From contig CM000692.1 in the NCBI GenBank assembly GCA_000149225.2, forward strand, positions 372,001 through 436,000: DNA of 64,000 bases. Reading direction: 5' to 3'. How positions within the stretch are numbered: position 1 is the stretch's first letter; each line of letters begins with the position of its first letter. This stretch comes from Lachancea kluyveri NRRL Y-12651 (taxonomy: Eukaryota; Ascomycota; Saccharomycetes; Saccharomycetales; Saccharomycetaceae). Of this stretch, positions 1-9,687 are shown piece after piece. The position numbers and the translations under genes are program-made. The notes beneath the pieces are model-generated. The model was not told where the DNA came from, ran no database searches, and saw only the letters and a list, made by a program, of their open reading frames with translations.

Positions 1-205
1 TTTTAAGCACAAGCTAAGAGGTAAATTTTGATGAGCTGAAGCTATCTCTATTGCTCAGCAGTCCATGAATATTGTACCAAACGAGGTACATTAGCCTCTG
101 TCGTAGTAAGAAATGATTAACATTTTCAAGAATAAATCTGTAAGGCTATATAATATACATAAAGGCTTTCAAAAAAAAAGGCAGTGAATTTCTTTATATA
201 GAGGC

Positions 206-1786
206 TCATTCCATGTCAGCATCTAACTCGTGTTGCTTTTCAGATTGAATGGCGTTATCCAGCGAAGCGAATAGTCCATCTAGATCGAATTCCTTGGACC
301 ATTCGTTAACGATAGTCGTATGTTCAGTCTTTTCTGGAGCTTGAGAGGCCCCAGTGCCAAGAGTTTGTTGAGTTTCCGCCACGGATGTTGCGTCCTTAGA
401 GGTCTTTGGTAACACCCAGCCCAGTATTTTGCCATCTCTCCAATCATTCAAAACTGAGATACCAGCACTACTTAGGTTTGGAACACCACCTTTACCAAGT
501 CTTCCTCTTTTACGGGCCACATGAATCAAAAATTGCTTAGCAAAGGAGTCAGCATCGTTGGCTGGAATGGGTGGTAATTCATAAAATTTTTTAAAGCTTT
601 CAGTCATTTCCTCCGAATTGGACAATCTCTTGACTAACAGCACAATTGCTGGGTATGGATCAACAATGTATTTTGGTGGCAACGCATTCAATAATGCCAA
701 TTCTGCTTCCTGTTGTGTCTTGGATTTTTTAGTCACTTCACTTGGGAAACAGATACCTGGAGAATCTAAGATTTTAAGCTTATTGTCGACTTTAACCTCT
801 CTCAAAGATGTAGTAACACCAGCTTGATTGCCGACTGGACAAGCTTTAGATGAGCCACCACGACGGGAAGTTAGCGCATTGATAACAGAAGACTTACCGA
901 CATTTGGGTAACCAATAACACCGACCACAATAGACCTTTTTAAGTTGGAATTGTTCGAATATGTCTTCAAAGATTCCAGTAGGCTGTTCGCAGTAACAGA
1001 CTGAGTCAAAGTCTTGTTGAAAGAAGTGGCGTTAGTTGCACCTGGGGCTGCTCTCAATGGGATAGTTGGAAAGCTGGACTTCAAAAAGTTTAACCATTGT
1101 TCTAAAACGTAAGGAGGAACCAAATCCACCTTGTTTAAAATTAGGATTAACCTTTTACCTTGACTTTGCAATACAGCATGTTCTACCTTTCTGGATCTGG
1201 TGCCTTCGGGATCCCTAGCATCCAAGACATATAATATAACATCTGAGGCATCAACCACAGTCTTGAATATTTTATCATAAGCCTTTCTAGATTTTTCTAA
1301 CTCGGAATCATCTTCCTCGGCATTGTCGTAGAAGTCAATTTCATGGTCGACAACATCCAGTTCTTCGTCAATCTGGGCACCGTTGTTAGAGTCTACACCA
1401 CCCTTACCATCGTATTCAGCAGCAGCCATCTTTGCAGATTCTAATAAAGCAGAAAGCCCGTTGTTGCCATCATCGTTTTCTTCATAGTCCTCTTCCATAA
1501 CGTCTTCGCCGTTTTCAAGAGCCCTCTTTTTAGCTTCTAACCTTTCCTGTCTTGCACTTTCTTTTTCTTCTAAATCGTGTCTTCTTCTTTCCTCGATCGC
1601 TTCTAAAATCTTACCTTTGTAAGGAAAACTGGCTGGAATACCAGGATCTTTTTTAGCTCTTGATTTCCAAGTAGGATCTCTCTTCGCCAATTTCTTTTCC
1701 TTTCTGTTTTGAGCAGCAGCCTTTTTCTTAATACCCTCTCTCATACGGGTGCTGGTTCTCTTAGAGGTACGCTTTCTGACTCTCAT
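206..1786 (-). CDS. NUG1: Nug1, nuclear GTPase for 60S ribosomal subunit assembly and export
   Basis: This 526-residue protein is a circularly permuted GTPase of the YlqF/Nug1 family, which in yeast works on pre-60S particles in the nucleolus and nucleus (family knowledge). The sequence shows a strongly basic N-terminus (about residues 1-50, rich in K/R) suited to RNA binding. An acidic stretch follows at about 95-165. The G motifs come in permuted order: G4 NKVD at 218-221, then the P-loop GYPNVGKSS at 292-300, then DSPG at 341-344. Length is close to the 520 residues of the S. cerevisiae protein. The start is an ATG. Its upstream region holds an RRPE-like TGAAAATTTTT (1860-1870) and a GATGAG-type PAC-like repeat (1840-1858), as expected for a ribosome-biogenesis gene. 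It is divergent from SUA7. Identification is secure. Confidence 0.96.
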   Translation of the reverse strand: MRVRKRTSKRTSTRMREGIKKKAAAQNRKEKKLAKRDPTWKSRAKKDPGIPASFPYKGKILEAIEERRRHDLEEKESARQERLEAKKRALENGEDVMEEDYEENDDGNNGLSALLESAKMAAAEYDGKGGVDSNNGAQIDEELDVVDHEIDFYDNAEEDDSELEKSRKAYDKIFKTVVDASDVILYVLDARDPEGTRSRKVEHAVLQSQGKRLILILNKVDLVPPYVLEQWLNFLKSSFPTIPLRAAPGATNATSFNKTLTQSVTANSLLESLKTYSNNSNLKRSIVVGVIGYPNVGKSSVINALTSRRGGSSKACPVGNQAGVTTSLREVKVDNKLKILDSPGICFPSEVTKKSKTQQEAELALLNALPPKYIVDPYPAIVLLVKRLSNSEEMTESFKKFYELPPIPANDADSFAKQFLIHVARKRGRLGKGGVPNLSSAGISVLNDWRDGKILGWVLPKTSKDATSVAETQQTLGTGASQAPEKTEHTTIVNEWSKEFDLDGLFASLDNAIQSEKQHELDADME

Positions 1787-1837
1787 CTTGTTGATTATGG
1801 GATTCTGAGTACTTGTTGGTTGTGAGATACATTAATT

Positions 1838-1922
1838 CTAGCTCATCTCATCTCATCTCTGAAAATTTTTAACTGGTCAAAAAAGAAATAATACCATATT
1901 CGTAATATATGATTTACGTTTT
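1838..1922. promoter_or_regulatory. NUG1/SUA7 divergent promoter with PAC/RRPE-like motifs and an ARS-consensus match
   Basis: AGCTCATC/CTCATC repeats (1840-1858), read as GATGAG on the NUG1 strand, lie next to TGAAAATTTTT (1860-1870), resembling the PAC plus RRPE pair of ribosome-biogenesis promoters. ATTTACGTTTT at 1912-1922 fits the 11-bp ARS consensus WTTTAYRTTTW and runs into a long T-tract (to about 1957). The motif matches are seen directly; the functions are inferred. Confidence 0.5.
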
Positions 1923-2167
1923 TTTTTTTTGTTTTTTTTTTTTTTTTTTTTTTTTTCTCTAAAAATCTACAGACGAATCCTATTTCCCGTTACTAATTCA
2001 TATCCTCTTGAACCAGACGCCGGATAAGTCGAAGGGAACTCAACTTTTACTCATCGTCTCTCTTGGACGTCTCTTTTTTTCTTTCTATCTCACTGAGTAT
2101 AGGTCTTGGTGAATATTGCAGTCCAGTACAATCGAAGCAAACAAAACACGCTAACGTAATAAAAATT

Positions 2168-3247
2168 ATGTCCCTCCCTGTTGCTGCTGCCGCGAATGCT
2201 GCTGCCTCTGCTAGAAGAAGAGGTCCAAACTTGAATATTGTTATTTCTTGTCCTGAATGTAAGGTTTACCCACCAAAAGTTGCCGAAAGGTTTAGTGAGG
2301 GTGACATCGTGTGCGCTCTTTGCGGGCTAGTGCTATCTGACAAGATTGTCGACACTAGATCTGAATGGCGTACTTTCTCAAATGACGATCAAAATGGTGA
2401 TGATCCCAGTCGTGTTGGTGAGGCTTCTAACCCACTATTGGATGGTAGCCATTTGTCTACGAGGATCGGTCAGGGCCAAGGCGGCGACGCCAAGTTGACC
2501 AGAGAGTTAAATAGAGCTCAGAGTAAAAGTATCGTTGATAAAAAGGACAATGAACTGCAAGCTGCCTATGCAAAAATTACCATGATGTGTGATGCTGCAG
2601 AGCTTCCTAAAATTGTGAAGGATTGTGCTAAAGAGGCCTACAAAATCTGCTTTGAAGAGAAGGCCCTCAAAGGTAAATCTCAGGAAAGTATTATGGCTTC
2701 TGTAATTTTAGTTGGCTGTCGTAGAGCAGAGGTTGGTAGGTCTTTCAAAGAAATTCTATCTTTGACAAACGTCAGAAAAAAGGAAATTGGTAAGACTTTT
2801 AACACAATTAAAAACATCTTAAGAGAAAAGAACGCCAGCGGTTTTGCAAATATTGATACAGCGAACATATCGTCTGGTCAAACATCAGCAGAGACTTTTA
2901 TCCCGAGATTCTGCTCTCATCTTGGGCTGTCAGTTCAAGTCGCAAATGCAGCTGAGTACACTGCGAAGCACTGTAAAGACATTAATGTTCTTGCGGGTAA
3001 GTCGCCAATAACCATTGCTGCGTCTGCGATCTATATGGCGATATTGTTATTCAAGATTAACATATCTGCTACCCAAGTTAGCCACACATTACAAGTCACT
3101 GAGGGTACCATTAAAGGTGGCTATAAGACTTTGTACGAGTTCAAGGAAAAAGTTGTTGATCCACAGTTGATTGCAAGTGGGAGAGTCAGCTTTGAAAGCT
3201 TACCAAAAGTTAATGACAAGAACGATAAAAGCTCGACCGAAAATTAG
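2168..3247 (+). CDS. SUA7: Transcription factor IIB (Sua7)
   Basis: This 359-residue protein is TFIIB, the RNA polymerase II initiation factor that bridges TBP and the polymerase. The N-terminal zinc ribbon has Cys28, Cys31, Cys49 and Cys52. The conserved B-reader/linker segment includes EWRTFSNDD and [11 protein letters not shown]. Two cyclin-like repeats fill the C-terminal two thirds (about 130-335). I start it at the ATG at 2168, because the reading frame extends upstream only to a TTG and the segment between does not look like TFIIB. The Ala-rich N-terminus ([11 protein letters not shown]) before the ribbon differs from S. cerevisiae. It sits between NUG1 and YND1, which are neighbours on S. 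cerevisiae chromosome V, whereas S. cerevisiae SUA7 is on XVI. Whether this is the only TFIIB gene of the genome cannot be seen here. Confidence 0.95.
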   Translation: MSLPVAAAANAAASARRRGPNLNIVISCPECKVYPPKVAERFSEGDIVCALCGLVLSDKIVDTRSEWRTFSNDDQNGDDPSRVGEASNPLLDGSHLSTRIGQGQGGDAKLTRELNRAQSKSIVDKKDNELQAAYAKITMMCDAAELPKIVKDCAKEAYKICFEEKALKGKSQESIMASVILVGCRRAEVGRSFKEILSLTNVRKKEIGKTFNTIKNILREKNASGFANIDTANISSGQTSAETFIPRFCSHLGLSVQVANAAEYTAKHCKDINVLAGKSPITIAASAIYMAILLFKINISATQVSHTLQVTEGTIKGGYKTLYEFKEKVVDPQLIASGRVSFESLPKVNDKNDKSSTEN

Positions 3248-3456
3248 AGCTATTTTTCCTGATTATAGAGTGGTAGAATAAGCCTGGTCAAACAGCTTGT
3301 TCCTGTTGCTGTTTCAAGGGCAGTCTGTTTATGGTATTTTGCTACTTAAGTATAAGTTAAACCGAATAAACTAGATGACACGATACAATATATCACGTAT
3401 GATGAAATGTTTCTTATCCTTGTCACCTTTTTCTTTTGTTATCTTCTTTTCCCATG

Positions 3457-5424
3457 TTATTGGAATGATGATTTACCTTTCTTTTCATGCCTTTTTGGGG
3501 CAAACTTAGTAAAATCAGCCATGGAGAATGCGGTTCGTAATTTTTTTGGTCTACCAATGGAAGGAGAAATAGCACAAGACATATTCCTTTCATCCATTGG
3601 ATATTCTTCTCCAGTTGGTGGCGGATCACGCAAATTCATCATACTTCTACTTCTGAATTGGAACCCCTCTCTATCACTACCAGAAAACCTTCCTCTTTCC
3701 ATAACCCCCTCCTCAAGATCTGCTAAGGGATCTGAAGATACCTTTGTGTATCTAAATTTTGAAATTCTTGCCTTAATTTGATTTGTAGCAGTTTGTAGGC
3801 TACCGACACTAAAGTATTTCAGCAAATGTAATTTTCTTACACCAAGGAAAGCAATAACAAGCATGAACACGAAAATGACAAAAATATGAAGCCAGCCACT
3901 GTCTTTGGAGTATTGCTTGAAAGCAGTTCGAGACAACGCGCCCGGAATAAACTTCTTGCCCAATTTTTCAACGTTAGTGGAGCTTGGTTGTACACCCACT
4001 GCAATATCATCGCTCCCGATATTAATCAATCCCGATGCATATAGTAGAATTCTGCCCAAAGTCCAGGAAAGCTCGTGACCATTAATTGAGTCAGTACTTT
4101 GAAAAGGAATGTGACGATGTTCTTCATCTGCCTCATCAGACCCGGTGGCAGTAGTATCTTCAATTCCAATCCTCGGTAGATTGAAACCTTCATGTAAAAC
4201 ATTCAGCACCCAATTGGCTTTAAAGCATGAATCCGCTAAAAACTTTGTGGGGATACCGTTATACATTCCTTTTTCACTGTTCGCTTTTATCGTGTCCCAG
4301 TCGCTCTCGCAGAACTCCTTCACACTTTGACTAAAAGCATGGAAGTTGTATTCACCGCCAGTCTTAAAGACATCGTTAGCAGTGTACCAGTATTCTGAAA
4401 TTCCAACGAAGGTATCCTTGTAAAAATCAATTTGTGGGGCATGAACACCATTAAACAAACATGGCTCTTCGGTGCAAGGCAAGTTTTTTAGAAGAAGAGG
4501 ATAGATAGATTTTGTACATTGTTCATAGTTACCAGAACCAATGACGCTGAAGTCTTTGTCTTTGAACTCGAATTCAGTTTTGCACCCCTTAGGCAGACAC
4601 GGATCCGTCAAAATTTTTGTTTTGAAGTCATCGTCATCATACTTGTTGGTATTCTCAGGTAGCGCATTAACTAGCTGGGCAAGATACCTATTTCTGGCTT
4701 GATTGGCACCAAATCCAAGCCACGTACTGACAAAAACATCCCATTCTTGTATGTCGCCGTTAGTGCTTTTCAGGTAGACGGTAGAAATATCGTCCCTATG
4801 TTTTTCTATCTCTTTAGGGTTACTAGGGGCAAACGCGATTTGAGTAGAAGCACCGCCCATATCCATGAAGCCATAAGATAAATGTGATGATTCGGTGGCG
4901 TCGTATTTGTTGAAGTTGCCTAAGAGGTAATTTAGTCCTAACCAGCCATAAATTCCTTCTGTTTCACCGTCAATTACTTGTATTTGACTATCGCAATCGG
5001 GTAAATAGAAATTCGTTGAATGCGCAATGTCGTGACACAGCTTATCCAAAATTTTATCCTTCTTCTTTTCTGGTAGTAATCTCATCCCTGCAGTAGCTTG
5101 TATGAACACCGGAACATCCTCGATCTTGTTCTTAGGTATTATTTTCTCTGCGAAATCCAATAATGGTTTAATATGTCTTTTAAAGGCCTTTTCCGGTTTG
5201 TTCTCAAAGCTTGAAAGCCCAGGAGTGATCCTGTAAGTCCAATTTTTGTGCTGGTATATCTGCGGAACTGAATGTAAAGATTCCTTACCATCCTCTGCAT
5301 CACTTGTACTTAAAGCTTGTGGATCAGGCCACTTATAAATTTGAATTCTTGAACCCGAGGAACCGGCATCAATGACAACACCGTACATGTCATTAGGTTC
5401 ATCTTTATCGTTTTGGGTCTGCAT
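3457..5424 (-). CDS. YND1: Ynd1, Golgi apyrase (nucleoside di- and triphosphatase)
   Basis: This 655-residue GDA1/CD39-family apyrase hydrolyses NDPs and NTPs in the Golgi lumen, removing the nucleotide products of glycosylation (family role). Apyrase-conserved regions are visible: ACR1 VIDAGSSGSRI (about 17-27), QATAGMRLLP, GETEGIYGWLGLNYL, and ACR4 FMDMGGASTQIAF. There is no N-terminal signal. One hydrophobic segment near residues 510-535 (around HIFVIFVFMLVIAFLGV) is followed by a basic, phosphorylatable cytosolic tail ending with a Phe-rich FSMADFTKF stretch, as in S. cerevisiae Ynd1. The frame continues upstream to a TTG at 5541. I prefer the ATG at 5424 because the family homology starts there. 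Confidence 0.95.
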   Translation of the reverse strand: MQTQNDKDEPNDMYGVVIDAGSSGSRIQIYKWPDPQALSTSDAEDGKESLHSVPQIYQHKNWTYRITPGLSSFENKPEKAFKRHIKPLLDFAEKIIPKNKIEDVPVFIQATAGMRLLPEKKKDKILDKLCHDIAHSTNFYLPDCDSQIQVIDGETEGIYGWLGLNYLLGNFNKYDATESSHLSYGFMDMGGASTQIAFAPSNPKEIEKHRDDISTVYLKSTNGDIQEWDVFVSTWLGFGANQARNRYLAQLVNALPENTNKYDDDDFKTKILTDPCLPKGCKTEFEFKDKDFSVIGSGNYEQCTKSIYPLLLKNLPCTEEPCLFNGVHAPQIDFYKDTFVGISEYWYTANDVFKTGGEYNFHAFSQSVKEFCESDWDTIKANSEKGMYNGIPTKFLADSCFKANWVLNVLHEGFNLPRIGIEDTTATGSDEADEEHRHIPFQSTDSINGHELSWTLGRILLYASGLINIGSDDIAVGVQPSSTNVEKLGKKFIPGALSRTAFKQYSKDSGWLHIFVIFVFMLVIAFLGVRKLHLLKYFSVGSLQTATNQIKARISKFRYTKVSSDPLADLEEGVMERGRFSGSDREGFQFRSRSMMNLRDPPPTGEEYPMDERNMSCAISPSIGRPKKLRTAFSMADFTKFAPKRHEKKGKSSFQ

Positions 5425-5593
5425 GATGAAGTCTCTGCAGCTCTTCAGCCTTTTTTCCAACACTATTTCGAATTTACCTTTACTATTCTCAAGCTGGTCT
5501 CTTTGTTTTTTTTTCCTTTTCCGGGAGTGCACTAGTAACAACTAACCATAGCATATTTTGCGTCTAGCGATAAACACATTACATAGCGATATA

Positions 5594-6265
5594 CTAATCC
5601 TCAGCGAGGCGCAGAATCTCTGCACTCTCGATAATTTGTACCTTTTCTAGCTTGGTATCATCTAGTGCTAACTTAACACCAACCTTAGCAACCTCATCCC
5701 CATACACGGGATGGCCGATAAGCCACTGGAATCTGGATCTGTAAAACAAATTGCCAATTTTAACAGCCAAAGAGTTACCAAAACCCTTATGATTATTTTC
5801 CCTATCTCCAAGCAAAATCCCGGGTCTTAAAATAATAGTCTTTTCAAACCCTAGTGCTATAATATCTCTTTCGATATCGCCTTTTAACTTCAAATAAGGA
5901 ATTCTGGAGTTGTCGTTAGCACCACCAGAGCTGACAATAACACAAGTACTGCACCCCTTTTCCTTTGCTGCCTTTGCCAATTCGATATTCAAGTCGTGAT
6001 CGATCTTGTATTGGTTCTCAAAACCGCCAGCAGCTCTTGTAGTCGCTAATCCAGAAAATATTACCCTTATACCCTCTGGAACAGCCTTAGGCCATTCGAG
6101 AGTATTCTTTTCGACAATTGGATCAACCTTATTGGAAACTGGGTTGGGCAACTCCCTTCTAGTTATAGTAAACACCTTGCCGAAGGAAGTACTCTGTTCA
6201 GCATATTTCAAAAATCCACTGCCACATAATCCTGTAGCACCTAAAACTAAAGCGTTCAAAGACAT
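5594..6265 (-). CDS. FMP52: Fmp52-like atypical short-chain dehydrogenase (mitochondrial)
   Basis: This 223-residue NAD(P)-binding protein begins directly with a Rossmann GATGLCGSG motif at about residues 9-17. It continues with IFSGLATTRAAGG, a VIVSSGGA segment, a PYLKLKGDIE helix and RPGILLGDRE, the pattern of the Fmp52/HTATIP2-like atypical SDR family. S. cerevisiae Fmp52 (231 residues) is found in the mitochondrial outer membrane fraction; its substrate is unknown. It keeps the YND1 neighbourhood seen on S. cerevisiae chromosome V (YER004W-YER005W). Identification rests on the Rossmann signature, the length and the synteny. Confidence 0.93.
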   Translation of the reverse strand: MSLNALVLGATGLCGSGFLKYAEQSTSFGKVFTITRRELPNPVSNKVDPIVEKNTLEWPKAVPEGIRVIFSGLATTRAAGGFENQYKIDHDLNIELAKAAKEKGCSTCVIVSSGGANDNSRIPYLKLKGDIERDIIALGFEKTIILRPGILLGDRENNHKGFGNSLAVKIGNLFYRSRFQWLIGHPVYGDEVAKVGVKLALDDTKLEKVQIIESAEILRLAED

Positions 6266-6355
6266 TTTAACACTTTTCTCTCAGCTAAGTGTTGTTGGTA
6301 GTTAAGACTATGTGTATAGCAAAGTGATTACAAATACTATAGTAATCATCACCAT

Positions 6356-6949
6356 TTACGGATCTTCAAACCAGTCGTCAACCTTAACTGAAATGCCCAA
6401 GTATTGCTCTTTACACCAACTCTCAATGATGCTTTTGAAACTGCCATTTAATGGCTCTAGAGTGATAGAGTCATTCCATTCTTGGTTTTTCCTGACTCTA
6501 GTGAAAGAGGGAATCTTGCAATTCTCGGGAACCACAACGCCATCATCTACGATAACTACATCTCCTATGTTAGAACAGCGACCCAATTTCGCGTTGCAGC
6601 CAACTACAACCCTGCTTCCTATTTGCTTGCAATGAATCTGACCACCTTCTTTCACTATGGTGTAAGAGTTCATTACTAAAGGAGCATGGACTGGAACCTT
6701 CTTGCCTGTAGTCTTATCGGTTTTATATCCAATGACAGGTGGTCTCAAAACCGCGCCTTTACCTATTAGACAGAATCTTCCCATCGAAATAGTACTACTA
6801 CTTTGTTCCAAAACTCTGACGTGGCCATCCACCGTACACTCTGAATCGATGACACACATTCCAGATATTAAAATTCTATGGCTGCCCTTGATAGTAGCCT
6901 TCTTGCTAATCCGGTTTCCGTTACTTGTCTCTATCCACTCCGAAGACAT
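6356..6949 (-). CDS. Dynactin subunit p25 (DCTN5 family)
   Basis: This 197-residue protein is a left-handed beta-helix (hexapeptide-repeat) protein of the dynactin p25 family. Family-type features are the N-terminal ISKKATIKGSHRILISGMCVI segment, the turns VDGHVRVLEQ, GRFCLIGKGAVLRPP and SYTIVKEGGQIHCKQIGSRVVVGCNAKLGRCSNIGDVVIVDDGVVVPENCKIPS, and a conserved end near PFTR/SFTRV. p25 sits in the pointed-end complex of dynactin, the cofactor of cytoplasmic dynein. To my knowledge S. cerevisiae has no p25, so this is a gene kept here and lost there. It is divergent from PMI40, with only 153 bp between the starts. Another acyltransferase-like hexapeptide protein is the alternative, but no catalytic histidine pattern stands out. 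Confidence 0.86.
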   Translation of the reverse strand: MSSEWIETSNGNRISKKATIKGSHRILISGMCVIDSECTVDGHVRVLEQSSSTISMGRFCLIGKGAVLRPPVIGYKTDKTTGKKVPVHAPLVMNSYTIVKEGGQIHCKQIGSRVVVGCNAKLGRCSNIGDVVIVDDGVVVPENCKIPSFTRVRKNQEWNDSITLEPLNGSFKSIIESWCKEQYLGISVKVDDWFEDP

Positions 6950-7102
6950 GGCATTTGCCTATGTGGTTGTTGTGTATACTAGTACAGACGTGTCTGGTGA
7001 TCGCACAATTATAAAAACTTTTTGCATGTTCTTTTGGCGTGTAAACTTTGTTTGCACTACGTGTGTTGGAAAGAAGAAAAACACTAACGATCGAAAATAA
7101 AG

Positions 7103-8489
7103 ATGAGCAATAAGTTGTTTAGATTAGATGCTGGTATGTGGGTTCTGTTACATTTTCTTGCTGTGTTCTTATCCAACTCACTTTAGAAACTGTTTTTAGA
7201 CACGGAAAATATATACTAACTTCATAACAGGTTACCAACAATATGACTGGGGTAAGATTGGTTCTTCCTCTGCCGTAGCTCAATATGCTGCGCACTCTGA
7301 TCCTTCCATTCAAATTCAAGAGGACAAGCCTTATGCAGAATTGTGGATGGGTACTCACCACAAGGTTCCTTCTTACAACCACGACACCAAACAATCTCTA
7401 CGTGACTTGATTGCTGCGGACCCTATCGGTATGCTTGGCCAAGACATTGTGGAAAAGTTCCAGTCTACCAAAGAACTTCCATTCTTGTTCAAAATCTTAT
7501 CTATTGAGAAGGTCCTGTCAATCCAGGCCCACCCAGATAAAGAGTTGGCTAAGAAGCTACATTTGGCTGACCCCCAGAACTACCCAGATGACAACCATAA
7601 GCCAGAAATGGCGATTGCAGTCACTGATTTTGAAGGTTTCTGTGGTTTTAAACCATTAGAAGAAATTACGGATGAATTAAAGCGCATTCCTGAACTAAGA
7701 AACGTAGTTGGTGACGAGGTCAGCGAGCAATTCATCAACGGTATTAAGCCAGACGCTGTTGTTGCTTCTGAGGAAGATAAGACCAACCGCAAGCTATTGC
7801 AGGCTGTTTTCGGTAAAGTGATGAACGCTTCTGAACAAGAAATTGTTCAAAACGCCCGTGCTTTAATCCAAAGAGCTAAAACTTCTCCATCCGATTTCAA
7901 CAAGAACACTTTGCCAGAACTGTTGATCAGGTTGAACGAGCAATTTCCAGATGATATTGGTTTGTTTTGCGGTGGTTTGCTTTTGAATCATTGTACTTTG
8001 AAAGCTGGTGAAGCTATTTTCTTGAGAGCCAAGGACCCCCATGCATACATTAGCGGTGATATTATTGAGTGTATGGCTGCTTCTGATAATGTGGTCAGAG
8101 CTGGTTTTACTCCAAAGTTTAAGGATGTCAAAAACTTGGTCGAGATGTTAACTTATACTTACGACTCTGTTGAGAAGCAAAAAATGCAAGAAGAAAGCTT
8201 TTCTAGATCTTCTGGTGATGGCAAGTCCACGCTATACAACCCACCTATCGAAGAGTTTGCTGTTTTGGAAACTACTTTTAAAAATTCTATTGGTACTAGA
8301 CATTTTGAAGGTTTTAATGGGCCTAGTATCGTTATCACTACCCGTGGTAACGGTTATATCCAAAACGGTGACTCGAAATTAAAGGCCGAACCTGGCTTTG
8401 TCTTCTTTATCGCACCAGGAACTGAAGTTGATTTTATTGCAGAAGATAACGATTTCACTACGTACAGGGCCTTTGTTGAACCAAACTAA
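7103..8489 (+). CDS. PMI40: Mannose-6-phosphate isomerase, one intron
   Basis: Pmi40 interconverts fructose-6-phosphate and mannose-6-phosphate, feeding GDP-mannose for glycosylation and cell-wall mannan. The gene has exons 7103-7133 and 7231-8489 and an intron at 7134-7230 (GTATGT donor, TACTAAC branch point at 7214-7220, acceptor CAG at 7230). The spliced product is 429 residues, the same length as the S. cerevisiae enzyme, and starts MSNKLFRLDAGYQQYDWG across the splice. Zinc-site and signature segments are visible: IQAHPDKELAKKLH, and NHKPEMAIAVTDFEGFCGFKP. The region near YISGDIIECMAASDNVVRAG is also typical. S. cerevisiae PMI40 has an intron at the same place. A TATA-like TTATAAAA lies at about 7008-7016 in the 153-bp promoter shared with the p25 gene. 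Confidence 0.97.
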
Positions 8490-8726
8490 TGGAACATATA
8501 ATATGCCAAACACAAAAAGTTGACTTTTACTTTTTCTTCAAATTATTTCACTATTTATATAGGACCTTCTTTCTTTTCTAATCGCTTTTTGTGTACTTTT
8601 ATATTACAATACTACACTAGTTCATGCCAAGGGAAGCCGCGTTCGTGTCATCATGTGGCAATATATTTCCTTAAGGCATGTGCATATGGTACAGAGTGAA
8701 GGTTTTTCAAGATACCCGAAGATTGC

Positions 8727-9428
8727 TCAGTCAATGTTATGCCTCTGTTTCCACTTCACTATCCTTCTTCTCAAGTCAGCTTCAGTTTGTTGATTTATGT
8801 TCAACTTTCTGTCGAAAACCATTTTTTTGTAGTTATCGCCATGCTTTTTGTACAGCTTCTCTAGCCATTCTTCTTCTCTTTCGCTTTGAACCCTTTGTTT
8901 CGCAACCAATGGTCTGTTAGCATAAGCTTCAAGTTGCTTAACTGTATCGGTTTTCTCTTCGGCGTGTTCGGCACTCTTCTTCAATTCATCAATATCTTGA
9001 TCAATATCAAATGCTTTCTTCTTACCATATACAACCTTGATAACATTACCGTGTTCATCACGTTGAATCCTTGCTTCACCCTCCGGAATCTTGTCTTCAT
9101 CAAACTCCCCATCACTATTTAATTCGTCTGCTGCTTGCTCATTGCCCTCTTCATCCTCTTCATCATCAGAGTCATCAAAAGCGGGCTTTGACAAAGGTTG
9201 TTTTTTGACAATTTTATTCAGATCAGCTTCTTGACCACCAGCAGGTTTTTGCAGTTTTGCCCTTAGCCCAAGTTTCTTATAGTTCTGAGATAGAGTCAAA
9301 GAATAGTCCCAATTCTCGGCGATAATAGGATTACCAGTTATATTGATTTTTCTCTGTTTATCCTTGTTTTTTCTCGTGGCCTTCTTCACAGAAGATCTTG
9401 CCATCTTTCTTTTTCTAACGGACGCCAT
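8727..9428 (-). CDS. NOP16: Nop16, nucleolar protein of the pre-60S particle
   Basis: This 233-residue protein has the Nop16 layout. A basic N-terminus ([33 protein letters not shown], about 1-33) is followed by the conserved [18 protein letters not shown] segment. An acidic middle (about 80-110) follows, and then the C-terminal family block [45 protein letters not shown]. Nop16 is an early 60S assembly factor. The promoter carries an exact CTCATCGC PAC element (9492-9499) and an exact RRPE (TGAAAAATTTT on the minus strand, 9518-9528). It is convergent with PMI40 and divergent from SGN1, and matches YER002W by position. Confidence 0.95.
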   Translation of the reverse strand: MASVRKRKMARSSVKKATRKNKDKQRKINITGNPIIAENWDYSLTLSQNYKKLGLRAKLQKPAGGQEADLNKIVKKQPLSKPAFDDSDDEEDEEGNEQAADELNSDGEFDEDKIPEGEARIQRDEHGNVIKVVYGKKKAFDIDQDIDELKKSAEHAEEKTDTVKQLEAYANRPLVAKQRVQSEREEEWLEKLYKKHGDNYKKMVFDRKLNINQQTEADLRRRIVKWKQRHNID

Positions 9429-9491
9429 TGTTAAATACTTTTCCTTTGCTGGGTTAAGCTATTGATGGAAATATGCACACTAACTAATCAT

Positions 9492-9528
9492 CTCATCGCA
9501 CTCTCATCAAAAGTATTAAAATTTTTCA
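9492..9528 (-). promoter_or_regulatory. PAC and RRPE elements upstream of NOP16
   Basis: CTCATCGC (9492-9499; GCGATGAG on the other strand) and AAAATTTTTCA (9518-9528; TGAAAAATTTT on the NOP16 strand) are exact matches to the two motifs that mark yeast ribosome-biogenesis promoters (bound by Dot6/Tod6 and Stb3). They are about 65-100 bp upstream of NOP16 and may also affect SGN1. Confidence 0.75.
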
Positions 9529-9687
9529 GATAAAAAAGAAAAGAATAGTGTTCTCCGGGTAATGATAATAATTTATGGTTAGAGATGTCATTGAAAACGG
9601 ATATGCGTGCTCGTTAAAATTTTGACAGGTTCACCTAATCAAAGTAAAGCCCTATACTATACCTTAAATCGTATAACGAGTGTAAAC

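Noticed and set aside
1-205. Possible gene at the left edge
   Set aside because: Only the NUG1 3' flank is seen; there is no frame of note and no RNA signature.
2063-2167. N-terminal extension of SUA7
   Set aside because: The longer frame starts at TTG, and the extra 35 residues are hydrophobic and unlike TFIIB; the ATG at 2168 is the sensible start.
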